From Pseudoxanthomonas mexicana (lineage in GTDB: Bacteria; Pseudomonadota; Gammaproteobacteria; Xanthomonadales; Xanthomonadaceae), in the NCBI RefSeq assembly GCF_010093385.1, contig NZ_PDWV01000011.1, positions 18,778 to 82,777 on the forward strand: a stretch of 64,000 nucleotides of DNA, read 5' to 3'. The notes under the pieces are model-generated. The model was not told the origin of the DNA and ran no database searches. It saw only the letters and a program-made list of their open reading frames with translations. The position numbers were made by a program, and so were the translations under genes. How positions within the stretch are numbered: the first letter of the stretch is position 1; each line of letters opens with the position of its first letter. This document shows positions 1 to 7,497 of this stretch, in pieces.

Positions 1-1
1 T

Positions 2-1090
2 CTGTATTCGCCTACGTCGCTTCCCGCCGAGTCGCCACCCACTCCGCGCGGCGAAGAGGGAATTAGGCAGTTTCAACTTTTGCTTTTTGATATGTGCGGT
101 CGTCGCGTGGACGTCTATCACAACCTACTGTGCTGGATGGCGCACAACGTGCAAAAGCCTGGCGTGAAAATCAGGTGGAGTCCGATCCTGAAGGGAGTCC
201 ACGGTGACGGGAAAACCTTAGCAGCTGCTGTCCTTCGCGCTGCAATGGGCTACCGCAATGTCAGCACCACCAGTAACAGCAACATTGCCAACAGCGGCAA
301 CTTCACGGACTGGAGTGTTCGCGGCGCGGTCAACGTGATCGAAGAGATCATGCTGACCGGAAAGCTGCGGCATCAACTGTATAACTCTATGAAGGAGTTT
401 ATCAGCAACAACATCGTTGACATCAATCCAAAAGGTGCCAAGCCCTACCAGGCGTACAACACCACCAACCATTGGGCAAACACCAACCACAACGACGCGA
501 TCCCGTTGGAAAGGACCGATAGACGATGGATGGTGGTGTTTACTCCGTGGTCGTCGCTTGACGAAATGCTCACCTACTGCGGCTTGGACGCCGCCGGCTG
601 GAAATCGCGCACGGATGCAATTGATCACGCTAAGAATCACTGTGCAGGCGAACTGCGGGCATGGTTCCTAAGCGTCAGCATTCCGGCGACGTTCGACGTC
701 AATGGCTCCGCACCGGTGACACCTGAGAAGCGCCGGATGATGGCTAGCAGCAAAGACGACGTTGAGAGCGTCGTTGAATCCATCATTGCCGAAGGTGGCG
801 CGGGAATCACAGACAAGGTTGTTTCAACGGCTCACCTGAGCCGGCTGCTCACGCAGCGCGCGCCAACGGGCGGCTATGACGTACCGAAGACCACGGCGTT
901 GACTTTCATGCTGGCCCGGCTTGGCTACTCCAAGCTGGACAAGCAGGTGAAGTGGCGCGGTGAGACGTTGCGGGTATGGGTTAAGGATGGCGTTGAACTC
1001 ACGCCAGAGGATGTGAGGTCACAACTGGACAACTCGTTACCTCACTTGTTACCTGGACAAACCCTTATGCCACAAGGCTTTCAACCCTAA
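2..1090 (+). CDS. P4-type primase-helicase, C-terminal part (cut by window start)
   Basis: The reading frame is open to the first base, so the true start lies outside the window. Visible is the superfamily 3-like helicase part: a Walker A motif GVHGDGKT, a hydrophobic strand ending in acidic residues (NVIEEI, Walker B-like), and the downstream block NDAIPLERTDRRW typical of phage/plasmid primase C-terminal domains (DUF5906/P4-type). The last roughly 100 residues would be the winged-helix DNA-binding tail that in P4 alpha-type proteins recognises origin iterons. Iteron-like repeats lie inside and just after its 3' end. The last residues (MPQGFQ) repeat the start of the next gene, which hints at a recombination junction. 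Role: replication of the element. The family call is confident. Confidence 0.82.
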   Translation: MYSPTSLPAESPPTPRGEEGIRQFQLLLFDMCGRRVDVYHNLLCWMAHNVQKPGVKIRWSPILKGVHGDGKTLAAAVLRAAMGYRNVSTTSNSNIANSGNFTDWSVRGAVNVIEEIMLTGKLRHQLYNSMKEFISNNIVDINPKGAKPYQAYNTTNHWANTNHNDAIPLERTDRRWMVVFTPWSSLDEMLTYCGLDAAGWKSRTDAIDHAKNHCAGELRAWFLSVSIPATFDVNGSAPVTPEKRRMMASSKDDVESVVESIIAEGGAGITDKVVSTAHLSRLLTQRAPTGGYDVPKTTALTFMLARLGYSKLDKQVKWRGETLRVWVKDGVELTPEDVRSQLDNSLPHLLPGQTLMPQGFQP

Positions 1091-1201
1091 AAGGTAACAA
1101 GTAACAGGATTTATATAAGAGAGAGTAGTTGGAGAGCAAACACATGCCTTATGTCCTGTAGCTCCAGCCAAAAACCACTTGTTACCTGCTACTTGTTACC
1201 T
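1033..1201. repeat. Iteron cluster ACTTGTTACCT, candidate replication origin
   Basis: The 11-mer ACTTGTTACCT occurs exactly at 1044-1054, 1177-1187 and 1191-1201 on the plus strand and at 1092-1102 on the minus strand, with a near copy at 1033-1042. An AT-rich stretch (about 1107-1130) lies between the inverted copy and the pair. The reverse complement AGGTAACAAGT resembles the P4 alpha-protein iteron type (GGTGAACAGT-like, from memory). The position directly behind the primase gene fits an origin bound by the primase tail. Operators for a regulator are an alternative. Confidence 0.55.
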
Positions 1202-1233
1202 ACCACCAAATTACAACGCAGGAGGAACAGCCA

Positions 1234-1530
1234 ATGCCACAAGGTTTCCAAGTTCGCGATGCAGCGGGCCAGATTGTCCTAGACGTTACGGACAGTCTGA
1301 CCCGCATCGTTTCAATCAGCACCATACCGGCTGGCGCGAGCGGAAGCATTCAACTGCCTGAAGGCCGACCCTTTTGGTACACGGGTTCGGCGTACACGCC
1401 TGGCAGCCAGCTTACCGGCTACGCACCCACCGTGACCGTCAACGGCAGCAACCTGCTTTCCTATTCTCCTGGGGCGTTGCTTCCGGGGGCCACCGCAGTC
1501 GATGTTGTTCTAATCACGGGAGTGTGGTGA
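1234..1530 (+). CDS. Small phage tail-fibre-like protein
   Basis: 98 residues, preceded by a good ribosome binding site (AGGAGGA about 7 bases upstream). It begins with the module GFQVRDAAGQIVLDV, which recurs in the next gene (GFEVRNAAGQIVF) and resembles short phage proteins of the DUF6453 type seen near tail-tip or fibre genes. No signal peptide or membrane segment is seen. Its stop overlaps the next start (ATGA), so the two are translationally coupled. The virion role is an inference from module resemblance; no tail genes are visible in the element. Confidence 0.45.
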   Translation: MPQGFQVRDAAGQIVLDVTDSLTRIVSISTIPAGASGSIQLPEGRPFWYTGSAYTPGSQLTGYAPTVTVNGSNLLSYSPGALLPGATAVDVVLITGVW

Positions 1531-2216
1531 TGTCTTCCTATTTCCTTGTACGCAATGAATCTGGACACATCCAGATAGACGATACGTTCTTCAACTATGC
1601 GTTTCACAGTAAGGGAACGGTCACCACTAGCGTGACGGTGCTGGATACTTCTTACGCGACCATCACGCTAACAGGGCTTACCGGCTATCCCATCGTTGCA
1701 GTCAGTCATGCCGCCGGGGCATACGCCTATGTTCGAAGCTTCTCAGGCGATACGGCAGAAATCGCGGTAAGCGCCAAGGGCGCGGCCGGACAGGTGGTGA
1801 GCTACTACGTTTTCACTCCGCCCAATCCTGGCGTGGCTTCGCAGGGTTTTGAGGTGAGGAATGCGGCCGGGCAGATTGTCTTTCATGCGGGCCATCGCTA
1901 CATGCGCGTTGCGGGTCAGTTTGAAGGAGTGCCGAGCACTAACGGCACCGACACCAATAGCACCACGTTATCCGCCGGAAAGACCTACGCGGTTGCCACG
2001 CTCAACCGTGCAGCAGCCAACCGCAACGTCAATCAGTCGCCCATTCCTGGGGACGTGGATTGGTGGAGCTACAACTTTTGGGGTTACTGGAAGGTCGCGG
2101 CCAACGTCGTGACGATGACATCGGCGAACTTTCAGGCGTACCACGCAGACAACACCATGCCCGCCGCCGTGAGCATCCCCGGACGATGCCTGATGCTGGA
2201 CGTGTCCGGCTACTGA
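1530..2216 (+). CDS. Phage fibre-like protein with two repeated modules
   Basis: 228 residues starting at the ATG that overlaps the previous stop. Two copies of the same short module are visible: FLVRNESGHIQIDDTF at the N-terminus and GFEVRNAAGQIVFHAG around residue 110, followed by a Gly/Asn/Trp-rich C-terminal part. The preceding 98-residue protein has the same module, so the pair probably arose by duplication. Likely an extracellular or virion-surface protein of the element. A longer reading frame extends upstream to 1374, but the overlap start is better placed. Confidence 0.45.
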   Translation: MSSYFLVRNESGHIQIDDTFFNYAFHSKGTVTTSVTVLDTSYATITLTGLTGYPIVAVSHAAGAYAYVRSFSGDTAEIAVSAKGAAGQVVSYYVFTPPNPGVASQGFEVRNAAGQIVFHAGHRYMRVAGQFEGVPSTNGTDTNSTTLSAGKTYAVATLNRAAANRNVNQSPIPGDVDWWSYNFWGYWKVAANVVTMTSANFQAYHADNTMPAAVSIPGRCLMLDVSGY

Positions 2217-2361
2217 GTTCGCGCAGTTTCATCCCTCGCCGCGATTGCCGCAGCTATCGCGAGGGGTGCGCCACGAGTCGCAAGACGTATTGCTTTACAT
2301 CACGCCGCAACCCCATTCAATGGGCAACCGGGACTGTCCCAAACACAACCCGGAGTTAGCT

Positions 2362-3609
2362 ATGACCCTCGCAGAAATCCGGCAGCGCAAAGCTGCCAAG
2401 GTGGCCGAACAGCGCGCGATGCTCGCCAAGGCCCAATCGGAAAACCGTAACCTCACCGCCGATGAATCGGCCGCGTTCGACAAGCTCAAAGGTGAAATCA
2501 CCGACCTGGAAGCGGCCGAGTCCCGCCAACAGTTCGTTGACGACCAGGAGCGCCGCGCCGCTGGCGTGACTGTCGTTGCCGGCAACGGTGGTGACACCAT
2601 CGCCGCCCTGGAAGGCCGCGTGTCCATCATGCGCGTCCTGCAGGCTGGCGTTGAGGGCCGCGCGCTGTCCGGTGCGGAACTGGAATACGCGCAGGAAACC
2701 GAACGCCGCACCGGCCGCAAGGCGCAGGGTGTGTTCGTGCCGATGTCCGCGCTGGAACGTCGCGTCAACACCACCGGCACCGCGCCGGAACTGGTGCCGA
2801 CCGATCACCGGGCGGACCTCTACATCCAGCCGCTGCGTAACCGTCTGCTGGCGCGTCGCCTGGGCGTGCGGGTGCTATCCGGCCTGCATGGCAACGTCAC
2901 CATCCCCAAGCACGGCACCGGCGTGTCCGTTGGCTGGGTGGCCGAGAACGGCGCGGTGCCGGATTCGGACGTGAACCCGTCCAACATCACCCTGTCGCCG
3001 AAGCATGCCGGCGGCGTGACCGAACTGTCGCGCCAGCTCATCATGCAGTCCAGCCCGGACGTGGAACAGCTGGTGCGCGATGACTTCGCGGCCGTGCTGG
3101 CTCAGGCCATCGACTCGGCGCTCATCAAGGGCGGCGGTGCCAACGAACCCACGGGCGTGCTGTCCACCGTCGGCATCCAGACCGCGAACCTCGCAACGCT
3201 CAACTGGGCGAACGTGCTGGCGATGAAGGCCAAGGCCGAACTGGCGAACGTGGACGCGTCGTCCTGGCTGTTCAATCCCAGCGTCGCGGCCAAGTTCGCC
3301 GGCACGGAGAAGTCCACCGGTACGGGCATCTACCTGCTGAACGACGAAGGCCGCATGGCGGGCATCCAGTCCTACAGCACCAATCAGGTTCCCAACAACA
3401 CCACGCCTGACCCGGACGCCGGCATTGCCATCCTGGGCGACTGGTCGCAGGTGCTGCTTGGCCTGTGGTCCGAGATTGACATCCTGGTGAACCCCTACGC
3501 CCAGCCGGCCTACGGTCGCGGCGGCGTGCTGGTCCGCGCGATGTCCACCGTGGACGTGGCGGTGCGTCACCCGCAGGCGTTCGTTGTCGCTTCCGACATC
3601 GCCCTGTAA
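2362..3609 (+). CDS. HK97-family major capsid protein
   Basis: 415 residues. The N-terminal 70 or so residues are charged and helical (coiled-coil delta/scaffold region), followed by the HK97 fold with typical elements such as TGVLST, GGVLVRAMSTVDVAVRHP and a C-terminal hydrophobic strand. The start is the ATG behind GGAG; a longer upstream frame (from 2245) crosses a hairpin and is unlikely. The prohead protease follows, then the portal: a complete shell-forming set, but with the capsid gene first. It builds the icosahedral shell of the particle. The family call is secure. Confidence 0.93.
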   Translation: MTLAEIRQRKAAKVAEQRAMLAKAQSENRNLTADESAAFDKLKGEITDLEAAESRQQFVDDQERRAAGVTVVAGNGGDTIAALEGRVSIMRVLQAGVEGRALSGAELEYAQETERRTGRKAQGVFVPMSALERRVNTTGTAPELVPTDHRADLYIQPLRNRLLARRLGVRVLSGLHGNVTIPKHGTGVSVGWVAENGAVPDSDVNPSNITLSPKHAGGVTELSRQLIMQSSPDVEQLVRDDFAAVLAQAIDSALIKGGGANEPTGVLSTVGIQTANLATLNWANVLAMKAKAELANVDASSWLFNPSVAAKFAGTEKSTGTGIYLLNDEGRMAGIQSYSTNQVPNNTTPDPDAGIAILGDWSQVLLGLWSEIDILVNPYAQPAYGRGGVLVRAMSTVDVAVRHPQAFVVASDIAL

Positions 3610-3663
3610 CTGCCAGCAATGTGCAGCCCGTCCATGTGGCGGGCTGCATCTTTGGAGACGCCC

Positions 3664-4188
3664 ATGACCATCGAGAAACGTGCCACGGCCGGCGTGACCG
3701 CCAACGGCCGCAAGCTGACGGGCTATATCGCCAAGTTCGACAGCCCCACCACCATCGGTGACTTCACCGAAATCATCCGGCGGGGAGCTTTCGCGGCCTC
3801 GCTGGCCTCCGGTGCTGACATCCTGGCGCTGGCGGACCACGACTACAGCCGAGTGTTGGGCCGCACGCGTAGCGGCACGCTGACGCTGGCAGAGGACGAC
3901 ACGGGCCTGGCGTTCTCGCTGGAACTGCCCGACACACAAGCCGGGCGTGACCTGGCCGCGTTGGCGCAGCGTGGCGACCTGGGCGGCTGTTCCTTTGCCT
4001 TCAACGTGCCGGCCGGTGGCGACCACTGGAACGGCGATACGCGCGAACTGCGCAATGTGGTGCTGGATGAAGTGTCCATCGTCCAGAGCCGTCCGGCTTA
4101 CGCGGACACCACCGTGAACCTGCGCAGCCTTCGCCCTGACGCCCAACGCTCACTGCTGCATTACTGGTTGGAGACCTGCCGCCCATGA
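3664..4188 (+). CDS. HK97-family prohead protease
   Basis: 174 residues, peptidase family U35 type. Visible motifs are the histidine block LADHDYSRVLGR and the downstream serine block GGCSFAF (usually GMSFGF), the expected catalytic His and Ser regions. It cuts the capsid delta domain and itself during head maturation. The ATG at 3664 follows GGAG; its stop overlaps the portal start (ATGA), so the two are coupled. Lying after rather than before the capsid gene is unusual for a phage head operon. Confidence 0.9.
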   Translation: MTIEKRATAGVTANGRKLTGYIAKFDSPTTIGDFTEIIRRGAFAASLASGADILALADHDYSRVLGRTRSGTLTLAEDDTGLAFSLELPDTQAGRDLAALAQRGDLGGCSFAFNVPAGGDHWNGDTRELRNVVLDEVSIVQSRPAYADTTVNLRSLRPDAQRSLLHYWLETCRP

Positions 4189-5360
4189 AAATCCTGGACA
4201 TGTTGCGCGGCCGCACTGAGCGCCGTGCTGAAGACCCTTCCTGGAACGCCCTGGCAAATGGTGGCAACAACACAGTAGCGGGCGCATACGTGGACAGTCG
4301 CAGCGCTGAGTCAATCTCTACCGTCTTCGCCTGTGTGCAGGCCCTGAGCGAATCCACGGCCTGCCTGCCGCTGCACACGTACCGTCGCAACGACGACGGC
4401 AGCCGGGAGCGTGCAGATAACCATTGGCTGTCTCGCGTGCTGGAACGCCCGAATGACTATCAGACGGGCATGGAGTTCCGGGAGTCGCAGACCGCCACCG
4501 TCCTGCTGTGGGGTAACGCTTACGCCCGTAAGGAGTTCAACGGCGCGGGCGAAGTGACGGCGCTGCACCCGCTGCATCCTGGCCGCATGTCCATCGTGAA
4601 GCTGGACAGTGGCCGCTATCGCTACGACTACACCGACGACAAGGGCCACCCGGTCCGGCTGCTGGCCGATGAGGTCTTGCACCTGCGCGATCGCACGGAC
4701 CCGGCCAGCATTGTCGGCAAGTCCCGCGTGACCATCGCCCGTGAGGCATTGGGCCTGGCGCTGTCGCTGCGGACGCATGGCGCTGCCAGCTTTGGGCGTG
4801 GCGCGCGCCCGGCATCTGTTCTCTACAACGATGGCAAGAGCGACCTGACCACCGAACAGATGACGGCGATTCGTGGCGTGATGGAGAACTACTCCACACC
4901 GGCCAACGCGGGCAAGACGCTCATCATGGGCGTGCGTGGCCTGAAGCTGGAAAACATCGGACTGTCCAACGAAGACGCGCAATGGTTGGAGGCCATGAAC
5001 TTCAGCGTGACCGAAGTGTGCCGCATGTTCCGGGTGCCGCCCATCCTCGTGCAGACGTTGGAACAGGCCAGCTACAACAACGTGGAAAGCCTAGGAGCGC
5101 AGTTCGTGAAGTTCAGCCTGACGCGTTGGCTGACGCTGTGGGAGTCGGCTATCTCGCAGCAGATGCTTGGCCCCATTGCTCGCCAACGCTTCTATGCGGA
5201 ACACGCTGTTGACGCTCTGCTGCGTGGCACTGCCACTGAGCGCGCCGAGTTCTACAAGACCATGATTGAGAGTGGCGTGATGGACCCGGAAGAGGCGCGG
5301 CGCTTGGAGAACCTGCCAGCGCGGCGCGTTGACGCTACACCTACACCACAGGCCAGTTGA
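4185..5360 (+). CDS. HK97-family phage portal protein
   Basis: 391 residues, typical length for the family. Recognisable stretches are the N-terminal ISTVFACVQALSES, LLWGNAYAR, the DEVLHLR strand, the FGRGARPASVL loop, and the C-terminal wing with FRVPPILVQTLEQASYNN. It forms the dodecameric ring at the head vertex through which DNA is packaged. Start overlaps the protease stop. No head-tail adaptor gene follows, only a small terminase-like gene after an 83-base gap. Confidence 0.92.
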   Translation: MKILDMLRGRTERRAEDPSWNALANGGNNTVAGAYVDSRSAESISTVFACVQALSESTACLPLHTYRRNDDGSRERADNHWLSRVLERPNDYQTGMEFRESQTATVLLWGNAYARKEFNGAGEVTALHPLHPGRMSIVKLDSGRYRYDYTDDKGHPVRLLADEVLHLRDRTDPASIVGKSRVTIAREALGLALSLRTHGAASFGRGARPASVLYNDGKSDLTTEQMTAIRGVMENYSTPANAGKTLIMGVRGLKLENIGLSNEDAQWLEAMNFSVTEVCRMFRVPPILVQTLEQASYNNVESLGAQFVKFSLTRWLTLWESAISQQMLGPIARQRFYAEHAVDALLRGTATERAEFYKTMIESGVMDPEEARRLENLPARRVDATPTPQAS

Positions 5361-5443
5361 CGGAAATCACTGGGTTTCAGTTGACGTCTAGACCGGACGT
5401 TCCCTCATTCAGAGATTAAAACCCCATTGAAGGTTCAACAAAC

Positions 5444-5899
5444 ATGACCGCAATGACCAAAAAGCAGCAGGCGTTCGTGACGCACAAGGTGGCGGGATGC
5501 ACAAACCGGGATGCCGCCATCGCAGCCGGCTACGCGCCTGGCAGCGCGGCGCAGGCCGGTGATCGGTTGGCCAAGCATCCGGCGGTCCGCAAGGCCATTG
5601 CAGCGGCCACGAAGGTCACGCCTGGCGTGGATACGAAGACCGGCGCTCCGACTATGCCGCGTGGCAAGTACACCGACCCTAAGTCGTTCCTGCTGGACGT
5701 GATGAACCTAGATGGCCTGCCTATCGCTGTCCGGGCAGATGCAGCGTTCAAGCTCATGCCCTACATGCACGCCCGCATGGGCGAGACGGGGAAGAAAGAG
5801 ACGACGAAAGAAAACGCACGGAAGATCGCGCGTGGCGGTCGCAGCAAGTTCGCAACGCGACAGGCACCGCCCAAGCTGACGGTGGTGCGCAACGACTAG
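5444..5899 (+). CDS. Putative terminase small subunit
   Basis: 151 residues. The N-terminal half (KKQQAFVTHKVAGCTNRDAAIAAGYAPGSA, then KHPAVRKAIAAA, given in parts) matches the helix-turn-helix pattern of phage small terminases that bind the packaging site; the C-terminus is basic. Translation starts at 5444 or at the internal ATG at 5453. No large terminase (ATPase/nuclease) follows before the terminator at 6019, so the element would need one from elsewhere, from a helper, or from left of the window. Confidence 0.62.
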   Translation: MTAMTKKQQAFVTHKVAGCTNRDAAIAAGYAPGSAAQAGDRLAKHPAVRKAIAAATKVTPGVDTKTGAPTMPRGKYTDPKSFLLDVMNLDGLPIAVRADAAFKLMPYMHARMGETGKKETTKENARKIARGGRSKFATRQAPPKLTVVRND

Positions 5900-6018
5900 A
5901 ACACGGTGCCCCAAGCGGATTAGGTGTGAGTGCCGCAGCGACAAAAACCGCACCAGCAGAACCGACTTAGGAGTCGTGAAACTGCACCATGCCCAAGGTG
6001 GTCAAGGCCAAGTTGGGT

Positions 6019-6058
6019 AAAGGCCCCGGTAGTGCGCCAAGGTGCTACCGGGGCCTTT
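6019..6058. terminator. Strong rho-independent terminator, bidirectional
   Basis: A perfect 14-bp stem (AAAGGCCCCGGTAG paired with its complement at 6045-6058) with a 12-base loop, followed by CTTTGTT. It separates the plus-strand head operon from the convergent minus-strand gene that ends at 6064. Confidence 0.88.
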
Positions 6059-6063
6059 CTTTG

Positions 6064-6486
6064 TTACTCGCTCAACATCGGCAAGACAGTTGCTAGCGCC
6101 GATACTATGGAGACGATTAGCGCTGCGATTGACAACCAGAATGCTTTTGTATTCTCAGTGTGCTGTGACAGATGATCCGAGAGAATCGCTGCAAGATAAG
6201 GATAATTTATGCAATGCATTTGATCGGCGATCTTGAAAGCGAATAGATCGACCCTTGCTCCGTCATCCTTCTTGTATCCGTACTCATGGGCAAGGTGATA
6301 GTACAGACGCCCAAAAAGTACGTGCGGATCATCCCCCAGCTTTGAAGCTACAGCCCGCACATCTATTGGCAGATAGATTCGGTTCCCGACGTCATCGTCC
6401 GGCATCTTCTGATTGGCGCGAAAGTCCGCCGCGTACATTTCGTAGATGCAATGCAGAATTTCCCGATCCGTACTTAGCTTCGCCAT
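6064..6486 (-). CDS. Unknown protein with C-terminal membrane anchor
   Basis: 140 residues, not recognised. The N-terminal 110 residues are soluble and charged; one hydrophobic helix sits at the very C-terminus (about residues 115-137, FWLSIAALIVSIVSALATVL), so it is probably tail-anchored with the body in the cytoplasm. GAGAGG precedes the ATG. It lies 10 bases behind 6497-7156, which also has membrane segments, so the two form an operon pointing away from tRNA-Val. Cargo of the integrated element is likely; an anti-phage role is a guess from location only. Confidence 0.6.
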   Translation of the reverse strand: MAKLSTDREILHCIYEMYAADFRANQKMPDDDVGNRIYLPIDVRAVASKLGDDPHVLFGRLYYHLAHEYGYKKDDGARVDLFAFKIADQMHCINYPYLAAILSDHLSQHTENTKAFWLSIAALIVSIVSALATVLPMLSE

Positions 6487-6496
6487 CGCCGACCTC

Positions 6497-7156
6497 TCAT
6501 TCTTCCAATTCGGGCGGCACAGCCCATGACGGTGCGTTGGCGTTCCAAGGCGCGCGCCCGGGCACCTGTGAGAGCGGATGAAGTCGGTCAGTTGCCGAAA
6601 CTACCACCCGGTAGCCCGCCACGATTTCGTCAATCATCACGCTAAATCCGTTCGCGACTTCCAGTAGCGTTACGCCCTCATCGAAGGCATAGCGTTTCTT
6701 AAAGTTGGCGAGCCATCTATCCGCAATCGTCAAATCGAACAACGCATCCGGCGGGAGGTCTCCCACAAACGGCAAGTATTTGTCCGCAATTACAGGGGGA
6801 TAGTTCTTCAGGTAGTGGGATACGCCACTCAGCCATTGCCCATAGCCGAACGGGTTTTGCTTCACTTGCTCGGCGTGGTCAACCACTGAACTCATGGCCG
6901 CGCGAAGGTTGTAGATATCGCCACTAAGGAGAATCGCTGCGGCGGCTGCTCTCTTGGCCTCATCACGCCGCTCCTTGCCGGTCTGCAAGAAAGCTAGCGC
7001 AAGTGCGACCGCCACCGCACCCACGGTTCCCACGGCAGACCACAGTTGCGTCGCCTCAGCGAAACCGAGTGCGCGCGTTCGCCAGCAGGTCACGCCCAGT
7101 CCGACCAAGATCACGACGAACAGCGCTCCGCGACCCAATGCTCTGTTTCCGGTCAT
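6497..7156 (-). CDS. Unknown membrane protein with cytoplasmic domain
   Basis: 219 residues from the ATG at 7156, which follows AGGGAGAC. The frame stays open to 7309 but would then run through a terminator hairpin, so the shorter form is preferred. Two hydrophobic helices lie in the first 60 residues (GALFVVILVGLGVTC and the VGTVGAVAVALALAFL region), followed by a charged helical stretch (KERRDEAKRAA) and a soluble domain to the C-terminus. The family is not recognised. First gene of a two-gene operon between the element's terminator and tRNA-Val. Confidence 0.6.
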   Translation of the reverse strand: MTGNRALGRGALFVVILVGLGVTCWRTRALGFAEATQLWSAVGTVGAVAVALALAFLQTGKERRDEAKRAAAAAILLSGDIYNLRAAMSSVVDHAEQVKQNPFGYGQWLSGVSHYLKNYPPVIADKYLPFVGDLPPDALFDLTIADRWLANFKKRYAFDEGVTLLEVANGFSVMIDEIVAGYRVVVSATDRLHPLSQVPGRAPWNANAPSWAVPPELEE

Positions 7157-7296
7157 CCCTGTCTCCCTGGGCACCCTAGCCCACTGAATGTCCCCTATGC
7201 CGTTCACATTAGGGGAAGGCGGGAGCGCAAACCAGCCTGCACCGCAGGCCAGAAGGGCCCGCAATTCACCCGTTGCAGGACCCTTGCAGGACGAAA

Positions 7297-7331
7297 ACAC
7301 AAAGGCCACCCGTTTAAGGTGGCCTTTGTGT
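7297..7331 (-). terminator. Terminator behind tRNA-Val
   Basis: A perfect 14-bp stem (ACACAAAGGCCACC and complement) with a 7-base loop. On the minus strand it is followed by TTTT, so it ends tRNA-Val transcription. A direct repeat TTGCAGGAC lies just beyond it (7274-7292). Confidence 0.75.
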
Positions 7332-7361
7332 CAAAAAACCCCTAAATATCAGGGGCTTATA

Positions 7362-7436
7362 TGGTGGGCGGTACAAGTTTCGAACTTGTGACCCCTGCCG
7401 TGTGAAAGCAGTGCTCTACCGCTGAGCTAACCGCCC
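7362..7436 (-). tRNA. tRNA-Val (CAC)
   Basis: The cloverleaf folds completely: acceptor GGGCGGT/ACCGCCC, discriminator A, encoded CCA. Anticodon loop TTCACAC gives CAC. The phage-satellite-like region abuts its 3' side, the usual attachment position for tyrosine integrases, but no att repeat can be confirmed inside the window. Confidence 0.95.
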
Positions 7437-7497
7437 GAATTCGTCGGGGCGCGCATGATAAACGGGGACCGGGGATGCGGTCAACGCACCCTCGGGC

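Larger units (their letters stand above)
1..6066. mobile_element. Phage-satellite-like integrated element (right part)
   Basis: The stretch holds a P4-type primase-helicase (cut by the window start), an iteron cluster, two fibre-like proteins, HK97 capsid, prohead protease, portal and a small-terminase-like protein, all on the plus strand, closed by a strong terminator. No integrase, tail, lysis or large terminase gene is visible here. Head genes run capsid-protease-portal-terminase, opposite to the usual HK97-type order, and directly follow a replication primase, as in capsid-forming phage satellites. The right boundary could lie anywhere up to the tRNA-Val gene at 7362. The left end is outside the window, so satellite, defective prophage and complete element cannot be separated here. 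Confidence 0.7.

Noticed and set aside
2233..2266. Hairpin CCCTCGCCGCGAT / ATCGCGAGGGG before the capsid gene as terminator
   Set aside because: The stem is bulged and no T-run follows; it could be any structure in the leader.
5990..6097. 35-codon frame beginning PKVVKAKLGKG behind the small terminase gene
   Set aside because: It runs straight through the terminator hairpin; perhaps a remnant of a lost gene, but not supported as a CDS.
7274..7436. Direct repeat TTGCAGGAC and tRNA-Val 3' end as attachment site
   Set aside because: The other att copy would lie outside the window, so the core cannot be confirmed; kept only as a remark.
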